64,000 nucleotides of DNA from Clostridiales bacterium (GCA_015071005.1 SVIG01000006.1:56336-120335); one strand, 5' to 3'; counted from the stretch's first letter, positions 51,151 through 60,040 are shown. Notes: a model not told the origin generated them from the letters alone. Numbers and translations: made by a program.

Positions 51151-52032
51151 TTATTCGTGAATGATAACGTCAAAGCTCATAGAGCTTTCTGCGTTCGGCT
51201 GTACGTGCGTCATGTACGGTTTCGTTTCAAGCTCCACAATTTTTCCATCGATGGCAGGAAGCGCACTCCAAGGCTCTACGCAAAGATATTGCGGGCGAAT
51301 GTTCGCCATTTGCCAAAAACCGACGAAGGGATAGCCGTGATAAGCGACGGAAACGTAGCGGTTGCTGTTAGGCGTTTTAATTGCTACTTCCCCCGACGTG
51401 TTTTTCAAAATGATTGCGTCGTGTGCGAAAAACTCGTGCTTTAAGGGGAGCTTTACTCCGTCTTCAAGAGGGTAGGGTACGGACTGATTCGCCATAAAGC
51501 GGTCGGTTTTGTCAAGCAGCTCGCGTTCGATAGGGGTGGCTTTGGAAAATTCCAAATAGTAATCTTCAAAATTGCCGCCGTCGAAAGGTACGTTGATACC
51601 AGGGTGACCGCCGAACGCGCAAATCAGCTCGCGTGCGTCTATGTTTTTAACGGTATAACGAGTGGTGAGCGCGTTGTCCTTCAAAAGGAAGGTCACGCGG
51701 AATTCAAACGAGAAAGGGTATTCCTTTTTCGTTTCTTCGCTGTCGGTGAAAAGGAAGGTCAAGCTGTTTTCCGTTTGCAATTCCAACGCAAACTCGAAAT
51801 AACGTGCTAAACCATGCGAGCGAGAAGGATATTCCTTGCCGTCGTAGTGGAAAATCCCTTCGTACGAGCGCCCGATGAAGGGGAAAAGGTTGTACGCCCT
51901 GCCCGACCAAACGGCAGGATCGCCCTGCCAAAGATATTCCACGCCCGTTTTTTTGGAAAAAATCGACCAAAGCTGCGCGCCTTGGGAATTTACTTGAATT
52001 TTTAAGTGTTCATTTTCAATAGAATAAATCAT
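51151..52032 (-). CDS. aldose 1-epimerase family protein
   Basis: The 293-residue protein is of the aldose 1-epimerase (galactose mutarotase)-like family. It has IQVNSQGAQLWSIFSKKTGVEYLWQGDPAVW near 10, NLFPFIGRSYEGIFHYDGKEYPSRSHGLARY near 50, GGHPGINVPF near 158 and LCVEPWSALPAIDG near 256. It interconverts sugar anomers or hexose 6-phosphates in the cytoplasm. The ATG at 52032 follows AAAAAAGGAGC; frame extends upstream but that part overlaps the divergent transporter gene and has no family similarity. Confidence 0.85.
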   Translation of the reverse strand: MIYSIENEHLKIQVNSQGAQLWSIFSKKTGVEYLWQGDPAVWSGRAYNLFPFIGRSYEGIFHYDGKEYPSRSHGLARYFEFALELQTENSLTFLFTDSEETKKEYPFSFEFRVTFLLKDNALTTRYTVKNIDARELICAFGGHPGINVPFDGGNFEDYYLEFSKATPIERELLDKTDRFMANQSVPYPLEDGVKLPLKHEFFAHDAIILKNTSGEVAIKTPNSNRYVSVAYHGYPFVGFWQMANIRPQYLCVEPWSALPAIDGKIVELETKPYMTHVQPNAESSMSFDVIIHE

Positions 52033-52169
52033 AGCATTGCTCCTTTTTTCTTCGTCTATTTTAGCATACTTTTTACAAATTGTAAAGGGTTGATAAAATA
52101 AAAAAAATATCAAAAATGATAAAAAATCATTAAAAATGCGAAAAAGATGATATTTTTTTGTCAAACGCG

Positions 52170-52197
52170 TGACTTTTTGGGAAAAAGTTGCTATAAT
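52170..52197 (+). promoter_or_regulatory. promoter of the Na/Pi transporter gene
   Basis: TGACTT at 52170-52175, a 16-bp spacer and TATAAT at 52192-52197. ACTTTTT and AAAAAGT form a small inverted repeat within it. Confidence 0.5.
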
Positions 52198-52246
52198 GAA
52201 AATGCGTGGACGTTTGGCGGCCGCGATATACGAAGGAGAGAAAGAG

Positions 52247-53902
52247 ATGAACGTACACGTAGTCAACGTTATCATGATGCTTGCGGCGTGCGGCACATTC
52301 CTTGTTGGGTTCAAGTTTTTGAGCGACAATATGGAAAAGCTGTTTGGAAGCGGTTTGAAAAAACTCTTCAATAAAACGTCCGATAAAAAATGGGTGGGCG
52401 TCGGTATGGGCGCGGTATCTACAGCGGTCGTACAAAGCTCGGGCGTGACGACGGTCATGGTCGTCGGTTTCGTAAACGCAGGGATTATGTCCTTGTACCA
52501 AGCGGCGACGGTCATTATGGGCGCGAATATCGGTACGACGATCACGGCGCAGCTTGCGGCATTCAGCTCGTTTGACATTGCTCCCATCTTCATTTCCTTG
52601 CTCTTTATCGGCGTTATGATGGAAATGCTTTCCAAGAGCGATAAAATCAAATCTATCGGGCTTGCGCTTGCAGGACTTGGGCTTGTTTTCTTCGGTTTGG
52701 AATGTATGTCCGCGTCGATGAGTAGCTATAAAGAATCGAAAGCAGTGCTCGATATGCTCGGCTCGATGAGCAATCCTTTCTTACTTTTGCTTTTTGGTAT
52801 TGTATTTACGGCACTTTTGCAATCTTCGTCTGCGGTCACGACGATTATTATCGCGATGGCGGCAAACGGCTTAATGATTGGCGGCGGCGGGAATGCCGTG
52901 CTCTTTATCATTCTCGGCTCGAACATCGGTTCGTGCGTGACGGCGCTTATTTCGTCGATCGGTACTTCCGTAAACGCAAGACGAGCGAGTATCATTCACC
53001 TGCTTTTCAATATCACGGGTGCAGTGCTTTTCACCGTAATGTTGCTCATTTGGTCGGATTCGGTGGTGAAGTCGAATTTCTATGAAGTGACCTTTATGAA
53101 ATGGTTTAGCGAGCCTACGACGCAAATCGCTATGTTCCACACTTTCTTTAACGTGCTTTGTACGCTGCTGTTTTTGCCGTTCACGAAGCTACTTGTAAAA
53201 CTTTCTACAATCATCGTTAAAGATAAGAAACAAACGGAAAAAGAGGCTTGGGAGCTTGTGTATATGGATAAGCGTTTCTTGACGACGCCGACCGTTGCGC
53301 TCGAACAGCTTAAAAAGGAAACCTTCCGTATGGCAGATATGGCAATGGAGAGCGTGGACGTTGCGTTTAACGGCTTTATCGATAGAAATATGGAAGTGAT
53401 CGATACGATCAATACGCACAGCGAAAACGTAGCGAAAATCAGCGAACAAATTTCCGATTATTTGGTGCGTGCGTCGGCAAGCGGTATTTCCCTTGCGGAC
53501 GAAAAATTGGTGAGCGCGATTCACAGCGACGTAGGCGATATCGCTCGTATTGCGGAGCTTGCGGACAACTTCACGAAGTACATAAAACGCGAAGTGAAAG
53601 AGAATTTGGTGTTCTCGGAAGGCATCAACGAAAAGCTTGCCGTTATGCACGGACTTTTGCAAGAGCAGTACGATATGGTCAAGAAAATCATTCTCGAAAA
53701 CGATACGAGCTTGCTTGTACCGTCGGATGCGAAAGAGGACGAAATCGACACGATGCGCAGAGAGCTTGTGGCGGAGCATATTGCCCGTCTTGGCGCAGGG
53801 AAGTGCAGACCGGAAAACAATACGATTTTCATCAACCTTGTTTGCAACTTGGAACGTATCGGCGACCACTTGAACTTTATTGCGCATAGTATGGACAATT
53901 AA
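52247..53902 (+). CDS. Na/Pi cotransporter family protein with PhoU-like tail
   Basis: The 551-residue protein has about eight membrane helices (residues 1-320). They carry the two repeated NptA motifs QSSGVTTVMVVGFVNAG near 62 and LLQSSSAVTTIIIAMAANG near 190. A cytoplasmic PhoU-like helical domain (about 355-551) follows. The family moves phosphate, and in Bacillota may be linked to phosphate efflux or uptake with Na+. The ATG at 52247 follows AAGGAG. A very strong terminator follows the gene. Confidence 0.9.
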   Translation: MNVHVVNVIMMLAACGTFLVGFKFLSDNMEKLFGSGLKKLFNKTSDKKWVGVGMGAVSTAVVQSSGVTTVMVVGFVNAGIMSLYQAATVIMGANIGTTITAQLAAFSSFDIAPIFISLLFIGVMMEMLSKSDKIKSIGLALAGLGLVFFGLECMSASMSSYKESKAVLDMLGSMSNPFLLLLFGIVFTALLQSSSAVTTIIIAMAANGLMIGGGGNAVLFIILGSNIGSCVTALISSIGTSVNARRASIIHLLFNITGAVLFTVMLLIWSDSVVKSNFYEVTFMKWFSEPTTQIAMFHTFFNVLCTLLFLPFTKLLVKLSTIIVKDKKQTEKEAWELVYMDKRFLTTPTVALEQLKKETFRMADMAMESVDVAFNGFIDRNMEVIDTINTHSENVAKISEQISDYLVRASASGISLADEKLVSAIHSDVGDIARIAELADNFTKYIKREVKENLVFSEGINEKLAVMHGLLQEQYDMVKKIILENDTSLLVPSDAKEDEIDTMRRELVAEHIARLGAGKCRPENNTIFINLVCNLERIGDHLNFIAHSMDN

Positions 53903-53913
53903 AAATTGTATGG

Positions 53914-53957
53914 ATACGCCCCGCTCGGCAATTTTGCCGAGCGGGGCGTATGCTTTT
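53914..53957 (+). terminator. strong rho-independent terminator
   Basis: A perfect 17-bp stem (ATACGCCCCGCTCGGCA with TGCCGAGCGGGGCGTAT) encloses ATTT and is followed by GCTTTTT. Confidence 0.88.
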
Positions 53958-54011
53958 TACAAAATGTGAAAAATATACCGTTTTTTGATAGGATTATTTT
54001 GTTTTTTGATA

Positions 54012-54040
54012 TTGCTTTTTAGGGGGAAATGTTTTATAAT
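54012..54040 (+). promoter_or_regulatory. fucosidase promoter
   Basis: TTGCTT at 54012-54017, a 17-bp spacer and TATAAT at 54035-54040. Confidence 0.65.
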
Positions 54041-54067
54041 ATTGATAAGAGCCAAAGGAGAAAAATT

Positions 54068-55294
54068 ATGATTGTAAAACAGTATGTAAAAGACTTTGAA
54101 AAATTGGGCTTTGGTATGTTCGTCCATTTTGGGCTGTACAGCGAGCTTGGCAAGGGGGAATGGTCTCAAAACACCTTGCAAATTTCGCAAGCGGAATACG
54201 AAAAGCTTTGCGATCGCTTTAATCCCGATAAAGATTGGGCAAAAAAGCTTGTTGCACTTGCCAAGGAAGTCGGCTGCAAATATATCAACTTAACCACTCG
54301 CCATCACGACGGTTTCTCGTTGTACGATACGTGCGGGTTGAACGAGTACGACGCACCCCACGTGTGCGGTCGCGATTTAGTGAGGGAATTTGTCGACGCC
54401 TGCAACGAAGGAGGGATTATTCCCTTTTTCTATCATACCCTTTTCGATTGGAAGGACGATTTGTTTGAAACGGATTTTAAGGGCTATTTGAAATACCTGC
54501 GCCAAAGTGTGGAAATTATTTGCAAAAACTACGGAAAAATCGGCGGTATTTGGTTCGACGGGTATTGGAGACGCAGAGATTGCGATTGGGAAGAGGATGA
54601 ATTGTACGGCTTGATCCGTAAGTATCAGCCCGAGGCGATGATTATCAACAACACGGGGCTTTCCGAACGCGGCGCTTTGGGGCATATCGAGCTTGACAGC
54701 GTGACCTTCGAGCGCGGAAAACCGCTCCCCATCAATCAGCCCGACGCACCGAAATATATCGCAGGCGAAATGTGTCAAGTTATGAACGACCATTGGGGGT
54801 ATGCGGAAGAGGACGTCAACTATAAATCGGTCGGTTCGCTCATCAATGATTTGGTGCAATGCCGTAGATACCATTGTAACCTGCTTTTGAACGTCGGTCC
54901 TATGGGGAACGGCTTGGTACGGCCTATCGACGCGGAAATCTTGCGCTTGATTGGGAAATTCGTGGCGAAAAACGCCGAATCCCTTTACGACGTAGAGCCG
55001 AGCGGTATCGAAGTAGATAACCCCGACGATTTCATTTTGAAAAATGGGAATACCTACTACGTCTTCCGCGTAAACGTTCCAATGAGCGCAAACCTTGACG
55101 TTGCGCTTTCGAGCGAGCATCGCGCAGGGATTTCGTTTGACTTTGATAAGAAAATCGAGTCGGCGGTTTGGCTTGATAACGGCGAAACTGCGAACGTGAC
55201 GGCGGAAAACGGTCGCGTGAATATAAAGACTACGCCGTATACCTATGGTAGAAGCTATCACGTACGCGTTTGTAAGCTCGTTTGCGAAGAATAA
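54068..55294 (+). CDS. alpha-L-fucosidase (glycoside hydrolase family 29)
   Basis: The 408-residue protein shows GH29 hallmarks: FGMFVHFGLYSELGKGEW near 16, YINLTTRHHDGFSLYDT near 72 (substrate-binding HH), and the nucleophile Asp in GGIWFDGYW near 160. LLLNVGPMGNGLV lies near 275 and a C-terminal beta-sandwich domain of about 100 residues follows. GH29 enzymes release L-fucose from host or dietary glycans. No signal peptide is visible, so it acts on imported oligosaccharides. I chose the ATG at 54068 with AAAGGAG upstream. Confidence 0.9.
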   Translation: MIVKQYVKDFEKLGFGMFVHFGLYSELGKGEWSQNTLQISQAEYEKLCDRFNPDKDWAKKLVALAKEVGCKYINLTTRHHDGFSLYDTCGLNEYDAPHVCGRDLVREFVDACNEGGIIPFFYHTLFDWKDDLFETDFKGYLKYLRQSVEIICKNYGKIGGIWFDGYWRRRDCDWEEDELYGLIRKYQPEAMIINNTGLSERGALGHIELDSVTFERGKPLPINQPDAPKYIAGEMCQVMNDHWGYAEEDVNYKSVGSLINDLVQCRRYHCNLLLNVGPMGNGLVRPIDAEILRLIGKFVAKNAESLYDVEPSGIEVDNPDDFILKNGNTYYVFRVNVPMSANLDVALSSEHRAGISFDFDKKIESAVWLDNGETANVTAENGRVNIKTTPYTYGRSYHVRVCKLVCEE

Positions 55295-55308
55295 GAAAAT
55301 GTTAAAAA

Positions 55309-55336
55309 CGGCGGTTTTTCCGCCGTTTTTTTGTAT
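55309..55336 (+). terminator. terminator after the fucosidase
   Basis: AAAACGGCGG pairs with CCGCCGTTTT around TTTT, followed by TTTG. Confidence 0.85.
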
Positions 55337-55383
55337 ACTCCCCACGTCAAAGGGTCACAATAATAACGTAGGGGGGGGAGAAA

Positions 55384-56190
55384 ATGAAAAGGTTTTTCGT
55401 GGCAACGATTTTATGTGTTGGGCTAATGGTTTTGGGCGGCGGCTATGCTTGCACGAACGACGTTTCCGATATGCGCAGGTATTCGGACGGGGATCGATAC
55501 TGCGTAGGGAATTTTACCTACGCGGCGAGTGAGATTACGGGCGTGGATATCGCTTGGGAAGGGGGGAGTATTGAAATCGAACAATGCGCTGCCGCCGAGC
55601 TGTCCGTTTCGGAAGAAACGCCCGACGAAAAAGCGGAAAACCGCTTGCATTATTTCATGGACGGAACGGAGCTAAAAATTCGATACTGCGCGTCGGGTTT
55701 GAAAGGAAAAATCGACGCCTTTAATAAAACCTTGCACGTGGAAATTCCTATGGGCGTGGATTTGGAAATTGAGAACCTAAATGCGGACGTTTCGCTTGGT
55801 GTGTTGGACCTTTCGGAGTTTTCCTTATCCACCAAATCGGGGAACGTTTCCGCCGAGAAAATCGTTTGTAAAAAAGGGGAGATTGAGACGAAAACGGGGT
55901 CTGTCACAATCGGGGATTTTGTGGCGGACGAGTTTGATGCGGAGAGCCAAAAAGGAGATTTGCGGTTGGGCTTTTCAAAACCGACGCGCGGCGAGATAGA
56001 AAACGCGGATGGAGACACTCATTTATCGCTATATTCGAGCGTGGGGGCGAAGGTGTATTTCCTTACCCGAAGCGGTGAATTTTCATCTAAAAAGGACTAC
56101 GAAAAAGAGGGAAAAAACTATTTAATCGCAGGGCAAGATTTTTGTCTTTTTGAGGTGGAAACGGGTAGTGGAAGCTTAACGATAGAATAA
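55384..56190 (+). CDS. DUF4097-like secreted/lipoprotein beta-helix protein
   Basis: The 268-residue protein has a signal segment and a possible lipobox (GGYAC, Cys near 23), then repeating short beta strands typical of DUF4097/adhesin-like solenoids (VDIAWEGGSIEIEQ; LSTKSGNVSAEKI; IETKTGSVTIGDF). Residues near 59-68 (EQCAAAELSV) resemble the N-terminal part of that family. The ribosome site is an unusual run of eight G followed by AG. It is a single-gene unit between two terminators; function is unknown, though the family is often tied to cell envelope stress. Confidence 0.75.
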   Translation: MKRFFVATILCVGLMVLGGGYACTNDVSDMRRYSDGDRYCVGNFTYAASEITGVDIAWEGGSIEIEQCAAAELSVSEETPDEKAENRLHYFMDGTELKIRYCASGLKGKIDAFNKTLHVEIPMGVDLEIENLNADVSLGVLDLSEFSLSTKSGNVSAEKIVCKKGEIETKTGSVTIGDFVADEFDAESQKGDLRLGFSKPTRGEIENADGDTHLSLYSSVGAKVYFLTRSGEFSSKKDYEKEGKNYLIAGQDFCLFEVETGSGSLTIE

Positions 56191-56221
56191 AAAAACGGAC
56201 GGTTTTCACCGTCCGTTTTAT
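56188..56221. terminator. bidirectional terminator
   Basis: AAAACGGACGG pairs with CCGTCCGTTTT; it ends the DUF4097 gene on the plus strand and could back up the end of the small RNA on the minus strand. Confidence 0.8.
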
Positions 56222-56249
56222 CATACTCCCCTATGGGGAAGGAATATTC

Positions 56250-56432
56250 AAAAAATCCGCCTGTGCCGCACCTTGGCAAAAGGTGAACCCGCGTGAAAGC
56301 AGGTGGGTGCCGCATCTTGACGTATCGAACTTCCCGAAAGAAACAGGCCTTGTCTATCGCCACGAATCACAGCTCCCGTATTTATATTGTGGATTCCGCA
56401 TGATTGCCAAACTCCGAACACCGCAGATCGTA
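56250..56432 (-). ncRNA. ssrS: probable 6S RNA
   Basis: An approximately 183-nt minus-strand transcript is predicted between a near-perfect promoter and a U tract directly after a stem. Its ends pair: AUCUGC (56429-56424) with GCGGAU (56260-56255) and, after a small internal loop, GUGUU (56422-56418) with GGCAC (56267-56263). The 5' end (CUGCGGUGUUCGGAG) and 3' part (GCACCCACC ... UUCACC ... CAAGGUGCGGC) resemble bacterial 6S RNAs, and the length fits. 6S RNA binds SigA-RNA polymerase as a promoter mimic. The assignment is by eye, not by covariance search; no open frame explains the region. Confidence 0.65.
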
Positions 56433-56438
56433 CTATTA

Positions 56439-56468
56439 TTATACGATATTCGAGTTATGTTTGTCAAC
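56439..56468 (-). promoter_or_regulatory. promoter of the 6S-like RNA
   Basis: On the minus strand TTGACA (56468-56463), an 18-bp spacer and TATAAT (56444-56439): both boxes match consensus exactly. It lies 18 bp downstream of the pdxK stop. Confidence 0.85.
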
Positions 56469-56486
56469 GGAATGAGGGCTGTATTT

Positions 56487-57305
56487 TTAATCGTTGAGAT
56501 TTTTTAAGAAGGGGAAAATTTCCGCTTCAAAATTCAAGCCGAAGCGTTTGTCGGGCACTTCCTTTGCCGAGCGGCGAATTGCTGCCGCCGCAAACTCGGA
56601 CGCGAGCAAAATTGATTTTTCTTCGCTTTTGCCGCGAGCCAACGCACCGACGAACGCCGACGCAAAAACGTCGCCTGCGCCGCAGAAAAAGCCTTCCACG
56701 TTTTCGTGTGCATACGTGCATATTTCGCCCTGTTCGTTTGTATAACAAACGGAAACGCCGTCACAATCGGTAATTCCCGTAATAATCGGTCGAGCACAAA
56801 GCCCTTGCAGCTTTGTCAACGCCATTTTTGCCCCGTCCTTATCCAAGGGATAGGGGGCGTTTGCCAAATAGCAGGCTTCCGTCACGTTGGGCAGGATATA
56901 ATCGGCTTCACGGCAAAGGGCACGCATTTTTTCCACGAACTTAGGGGTAAAGCCTGCGTATAAATCGCCGTTGTCGCCCATGACGGGGTCGACGACGAAA
57001 ACGCCGCCGTCGGCTAAAAACTCTTTTTTGATCGCGGAAACAAGGTCGATTTGCTCAATGCTGCCCAAATAACCGCTGTAAATGAAATCAAATTTGAGAT
57101 GCAGGGATTTCCAATGGCGCAAAATATCGGGGATATCTTTCGTCAGGTCGCGGAAGGTGTAGCCCTCAAAGCCGCCCGTGTGGGTGGAAAGTATCGCCGT
57201 GGGCAACACGTTGCACTCCACGCCGCAAGCGGAAATGATGGGTAAAGTCGCCGCGATAGAGCATCTTCCTACGCAGGAAATATCGTTAATTGCAAGTACT
57301 CGCAT
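56487..57305 (-). CDS. pdxK: pyridoxal/pyridoxamine kinase
   Basis: The 272-residue PfkB/ThiD-fold kinase phosphorylates B6 vitamers in the PLP salvage pathway. It has LAINDISCVGRCSIAATLPI at the N-terminus, GFEGYTFRDLTKDIPDIL near 50, VVDPVMGDNGDLYAGF near 105, LPNVTEACYLA near 136 and the anion-hole/catalytic GFFCGAGDVFASAFVGAL near 207. It has its own consensus promoter upstream and reads towards the 6S-like RNA gene. Confidence 0.9.
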   Translation of the reverse strand: MRVLAINDISCVGRCSIAATLPIISACGVECNVLPTAILSTHTGGFEGYTFRDLTKDIPDILRHWKSLHLKFDFIYSGYLGSIEQIDLVSAIKKEFLADGGVFVVDPVMGDNGDLYAGFTPKFVEKMRALCREADYILPNVTEACYLANAPYPLDKDGAKMALTKLQGLCARPIITGITDCDGVSVCYTNEQGEICTYAHENVEGFFCGAGDVFASAFVGALARGKSEEKSILLASEFAAAAIRRSAKEVPDKRFGLNFEAEIFPFLKNLND

Positions 57306-57345
57306 AGTTTTGCGTATCCTTTTACGGAAAAATTTTTATAAATCT

Positions 57346-57374
57346 ATTATAAATAGGTTGCTTTTTTTTGTCAA
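57346..57374 (-). promoter_or_regulatory. pdxK promoter
   Basis: On the minus strand TTGACA (57374-57369), a 17-bp spacer and TATAAT (57351-57346), both consensus. The divergent aspS promoter (TTGTCA at 57368) overlaps it. Confidence 0.8.
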
Positions 57375-57431
57375 GCGGAGTAAAATAGTGTGGTAATAAA
57401 AAAGTAAAAAATTTTACGAAAGGGGTAAATT

Positions 57432-58763
57432 ATGTTTATCACAGGTGAAATGAACACGAACACGGTATCGTATGCCGACTTTGAAAAGTACGAAAACGAA
57501 GTTGTAACCATCAAAGGTACGATTCACAATATCAGAATGATGTCCGATTTTGCATTCATTATCGTCCGTACGGCAAGAGAAACCGTACAATGCGTTTATG
57601 CGGAAAGCTTTTCCGATTACCGTATGAGCGAGGACGTAAAGGAAGAATGCGCGGCAAAGATTACGGGTAAGGTTGTTCCTAGCGAAACGAAGGACGGCAG
57701 CAAACGTTATGAATTGCAAATCCATAACATTGAGCTTTTGTCCCACCCTGCGGAAATTCCGCCCGTTGTTATTACAAAAAAACAGGTCAACTGCGATCTT
57801 TCTACCAAGCTTGACTATCGTCCCGTTACCTTGCGTAATCCCAAGGAGCGCGCTATCTTCAAGCTTCAAGAGGGGATCCAACGCGGGTTTAGAGAATATT
57901 TGACGACGCAGGGATTTACCGAAATCCACTCGCCGAAGATCAACTTCGCTGGCGCGGAAGGGGGTACGAACGTATTCAAGCTCGACTATTTTGGCAAACA
58001 AGTTTACCTTGCGCAATCTCCCCAGCTTTACAAGCAAGCGATGGTGGCGGTTTATGAAAGAGTATTCGAAATCGCGCCCGTATTCCGTGCGGAGCATCAT
58101 GATACGAGCCGTCATTTGAACGAATATATTTCCATGGATTTCGAAATGGGCTTTATCGATAGCTTTGAAGATATTATGAACATGGAAGCAGGCGTGCTTA
58201 AATACATCATGAACCTTTTGAGAACGGAATACAAGAACGAAGTGGACTTGCTCCATATCGAAATTCCTGAAATTAAGGAAATTCCCGTTCTTAAATTTAT
58301 GGAAGCGAAAGAAATCATCATGAAGAAATTTAAGTACCAGCCTTCGGATATGAAGGACTTTGATCCCGAAGAAGAGCAAATCCTTGGCAAGTACGCGAAG
58401 AAACAGTTTAATTCCGATTTCATTTTCATCACCCATTACCCTTCGAAGAAGCGTCCCTTCTATACGATGGACGATCCCGAAGACCCCGAATACACCTTGT
58501 CTTTCGACCTTTTGTTCAGAGGCTTGGAAATCACGTCGGGCGGTCAACGTGTGCACGATTATGCGCAGCAGGTTGAAAAGATGGAAAAGCTCGGTATGAA
58601 CCCCGAAGAATTTGCGACCTATTTGATGTTGCATAAGTACGGTGCGCCCCCGCACGGCGGTCTTGGCCTTGGTCTTGAAAGACTCACGATGCACCTTCTC
58701 GGCGCGAAGAACGTCCGCGAAGCGACGATGTTCCCCAGAGATATCAATCGCGTTAGTCCATAA
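57432..58763 (+). CDS. aspS: aspartyl-tRNA synthetase, archaeal type (probably non-discriminating)
   Basis: The 443-residue class II synthetase has an N-terminal OB domain (TIKGTIHNIRMMSDFAFIIV), motif 2 VFRAEHHDTSRHLNEYISMD near 221 and motif 3 HGGLGLGLERLTMHLLG near 410. It lacks the long GAD insertion of the normal bacterial AspRS (about 590 residues) and so is the archaeal/eukaryal-like form. That form is often non-discriminating and is paired with GatCAB to make Asn-tRNA. No GatCAB gene is in this window. Confidence 0.9.
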   Translation: MFITGEMNTNTVSYADFEKYENEVVTIKGTIHNIRMMSDFAFIIVRTARETVQCVYAESFSDYRMSEDVKEECAAKITGKVVPSETKDGSKRYELQIHNIELLSHPAEIPPVVITKKQVNCDLSTKLDYRPVTLRNPKERAIFKLQEGIQRGFREYLTTQGFTEIHSPKINFAGAEGGTNVFKLDYFGKQVYLAQSPQLYKQAMVAVYERVFEIAPVFRAEHHDTSRHLNEYISMDFEMGFIDSFEDIMNMEAGVLKYIMNLLRTEYKNEVDLLHIEIPEIKEIPVLKFMEAKEIIMKKFKYQPSDMKDFDPEEEQILGKYAKKQFNSDFIFITHYPSKKRPFYTMDDPEDPEYTLSFDLLFRGLEITSGGQRVHDYAQQVEKMEKLGMNPEEFATYLMLHKYGAPPHGGLGLGLERLTMHLLGAKNVREATMFPRDINRVSP

Positions 58764-58780
58764 TTTATAAGGAGCCTTGT

Positions 58781-59476
58781 ATGTGGAACGGCAAAAAGAA
58801 AGCGATTACGTTCAGTTTTGACGATGGCGTACTGCAAGATATTCGCTGCGTTGAAATCCTCAATAAATATGGCTTGAAGGCTACGTTTAATTTGAATTCG
58901 GGCACACTTGGCACGAAGGATGCCTACGAAGAAAATGGCAGAAGAATTTGTCGTGATAAAGTGCGTGCGTCGGCGGTAAAGACCGTTTATGCGGGACACG
59001 AAGTTGCTGTGCATACGCTTACTCATCCCAATTTGACGCAGTTGGACGATGAAACGGTGATTCGCCAAGTGAGCGTGGATAGAAGACTTTTGGAAGAGCT
59101 TTGCGGCTATCCTGTTGTCGGTATGGCATATCCTTGCGGCGGCGTGAATAACGACGAGCGTGTAGCAGCGCTCATTCGCGATAATACGCCCATTCGCTAT
59201 TCAAGAACGATTACGTCCACCTATTCGTTTGAATTGCAAAAGGATCACTTGTTGCAATTTCATTCCACCTTACATTTCTTAGACGCAAGATTGCAAGAAA
59301 CGGTGGATCGTTTTTTGGCGTTGGAAACGGACGAACCCCAACTTTTGTATATTTGGGGGCATACGTACGAGCTTGATAAAGACGATTTTCTGTGGGAAAA
59401 CTTTGAAAAGCTTTGTCAAAAGCTTGCAAACCGCGCCGATATTTTTTACGGCACGAATAAAGAAGTTTTGTTATGA
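58781..59476 (+). CDS. polysaccharide deacetylase family protein (cytoplasmic)
   Basis: The 231-residue protein has a NodB-like core: ITFSFDDGVLQDIR near 8 (metal Asp), EVAVHTLTHPNLTQLD near 74 (two His) and MAYPCGGVNND near 110. No signal peptide precedes it, unlike secreted CE4 enzymes, so it may act on a cytoplasmic sugar or sugar nucleotide. The stop overlaps the next start (ATGA). Confidence 0.82.
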   Translation: MWNGKKKAITFSFDDGVLQDIRCVEILNKYGLKATFNLNSGTLGTKDAYEENGRRICRDKVRASAVKTVYAGHEVAVHTLTHPNLTQLDDETVIRQVSVDRRLLEELCGYPVVGMAYPCGGVNNDERVAALIRDNTPIRYSRTITSTYSFELQKDHLLQFHSTLHFLDARLQETVDRFLALETDEPQLLYIWGHTYELDKDDFLWENFEKLCQKLANRADIFYGTNKEVLL

Positions 59477-59703
59477 AAAAGACGGTATACGTAGACGATT
59501 TATGCTGCGAGCGCTGCGCCAAGCAAATGGCGACGAAAATCGCCCTTATAGACGGTGTGCGCGCGGCAAAAGGGGATTATAAAAAGCAGCGTATTCATAT
59601 CGACGTTTCGGATGGCGTGACGGACGAGCAAATTCTGCAAGTATTCGAAGGGACGGGCATGACGGTGCTTTCGATTGAAAAACGGAAAGGAATTTTCGGT
59701 TAA
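59473..59703 (+). CDS. small heavy-metal-associated (HMA) domain protein
   Basis: The 76-residue protein is a single HMA/CopZ-like domain with metal-binding LCCERCAKQM near residues 10-19, where the usual GMxCxxC reads DLCCERC. The fold pattern (IDGVRAAKGDYKKQRIHIDV) is intact. It overlaps the deacetylase gene by 4 bp, an unexpected partner. It may carry copper or another soft metal to an unlinked pump. Confidence in the domain is good, in the role low. Confidence 0.8.
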   Translation: MKKTVYVDDLCCERCAKQMATKIALIDGVRAAKGDYKKQRIHIDVSDGVTDEQILQVFEGTGMTVLSIEKRKGIFG

Positions 59704-59719
59704 AACCCTTAAAATTCGC

Positions 59720-59748
59720 TTTACAAAATAAAAAAAATACAGTATAAT
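59720..59748 (+). promoter_or_regulatory. promoter of the T-box operon
   Basis: TTTACA at 59720-59725, a 17-bp spacer and TATAAT at 59743-59748. Confidence 0.75.
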
Positions 59749-59754
59749 AGCATA

Positions 59755-60003
59755 AATGAATAGAAAAGGCGTTTGAAAAAGGACAACGTTTTTACGGCAA
59801 GCCGCCGCACAGAGAAATCCCGTTTTGGTGAAAGGGAGAAGGGGCTCGTAAAAAATATCACCTTATAAGCCGACGGAGCGAAAGGTAACGAGTAGTTTCG
59901 TACGGGGTCGCGACCCGTTATCCTACGCGGCAAATGATAGTTTGTTTTGGTGGTTTATAAAGCCGTTGTGTTTTTTCCAAAGCACGACGGCTATATTTTT
60001 TGT
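59755..60003 (+). promoter_or_regulatory. T-box leader, isoleucine-type
   Basis: The leader has Stem I features (AGAGA at 59811; GGTGAAAGGG) and a specifier loop AATATCACCTTATAAGC, where ATC at 59857-59859 reads isoleucine. Next come GGAGCGAAAGGTAACGAGTAG and Stem III ACGGGGTCGCGACCCGTTATC. The tRNA-binding TGGT at 59951-59954 fits a tRNA with A73-CCA. A terminator hairpin, AGCCGTTGTG/CACGACGGCT with a following T run (59961-60002), competes with the antiterminator. Uncharged tRNA-Ile should therefore turn on the membrane protein gene and ileS downstream. Confidence 0.87.
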
Positions 60004-60040
60004 TTGCTGTAAATCCGTATACTTGAACAAGGAGATAAAT

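Noticed and set aside
52033..52650. N-terminal extension of the mutarotase frame
   Set aside because: It would overlap the divergent transporter gene and its promoter and shows no similarity to the family. The ATG at 52032 has a strong ribosome site and family length.
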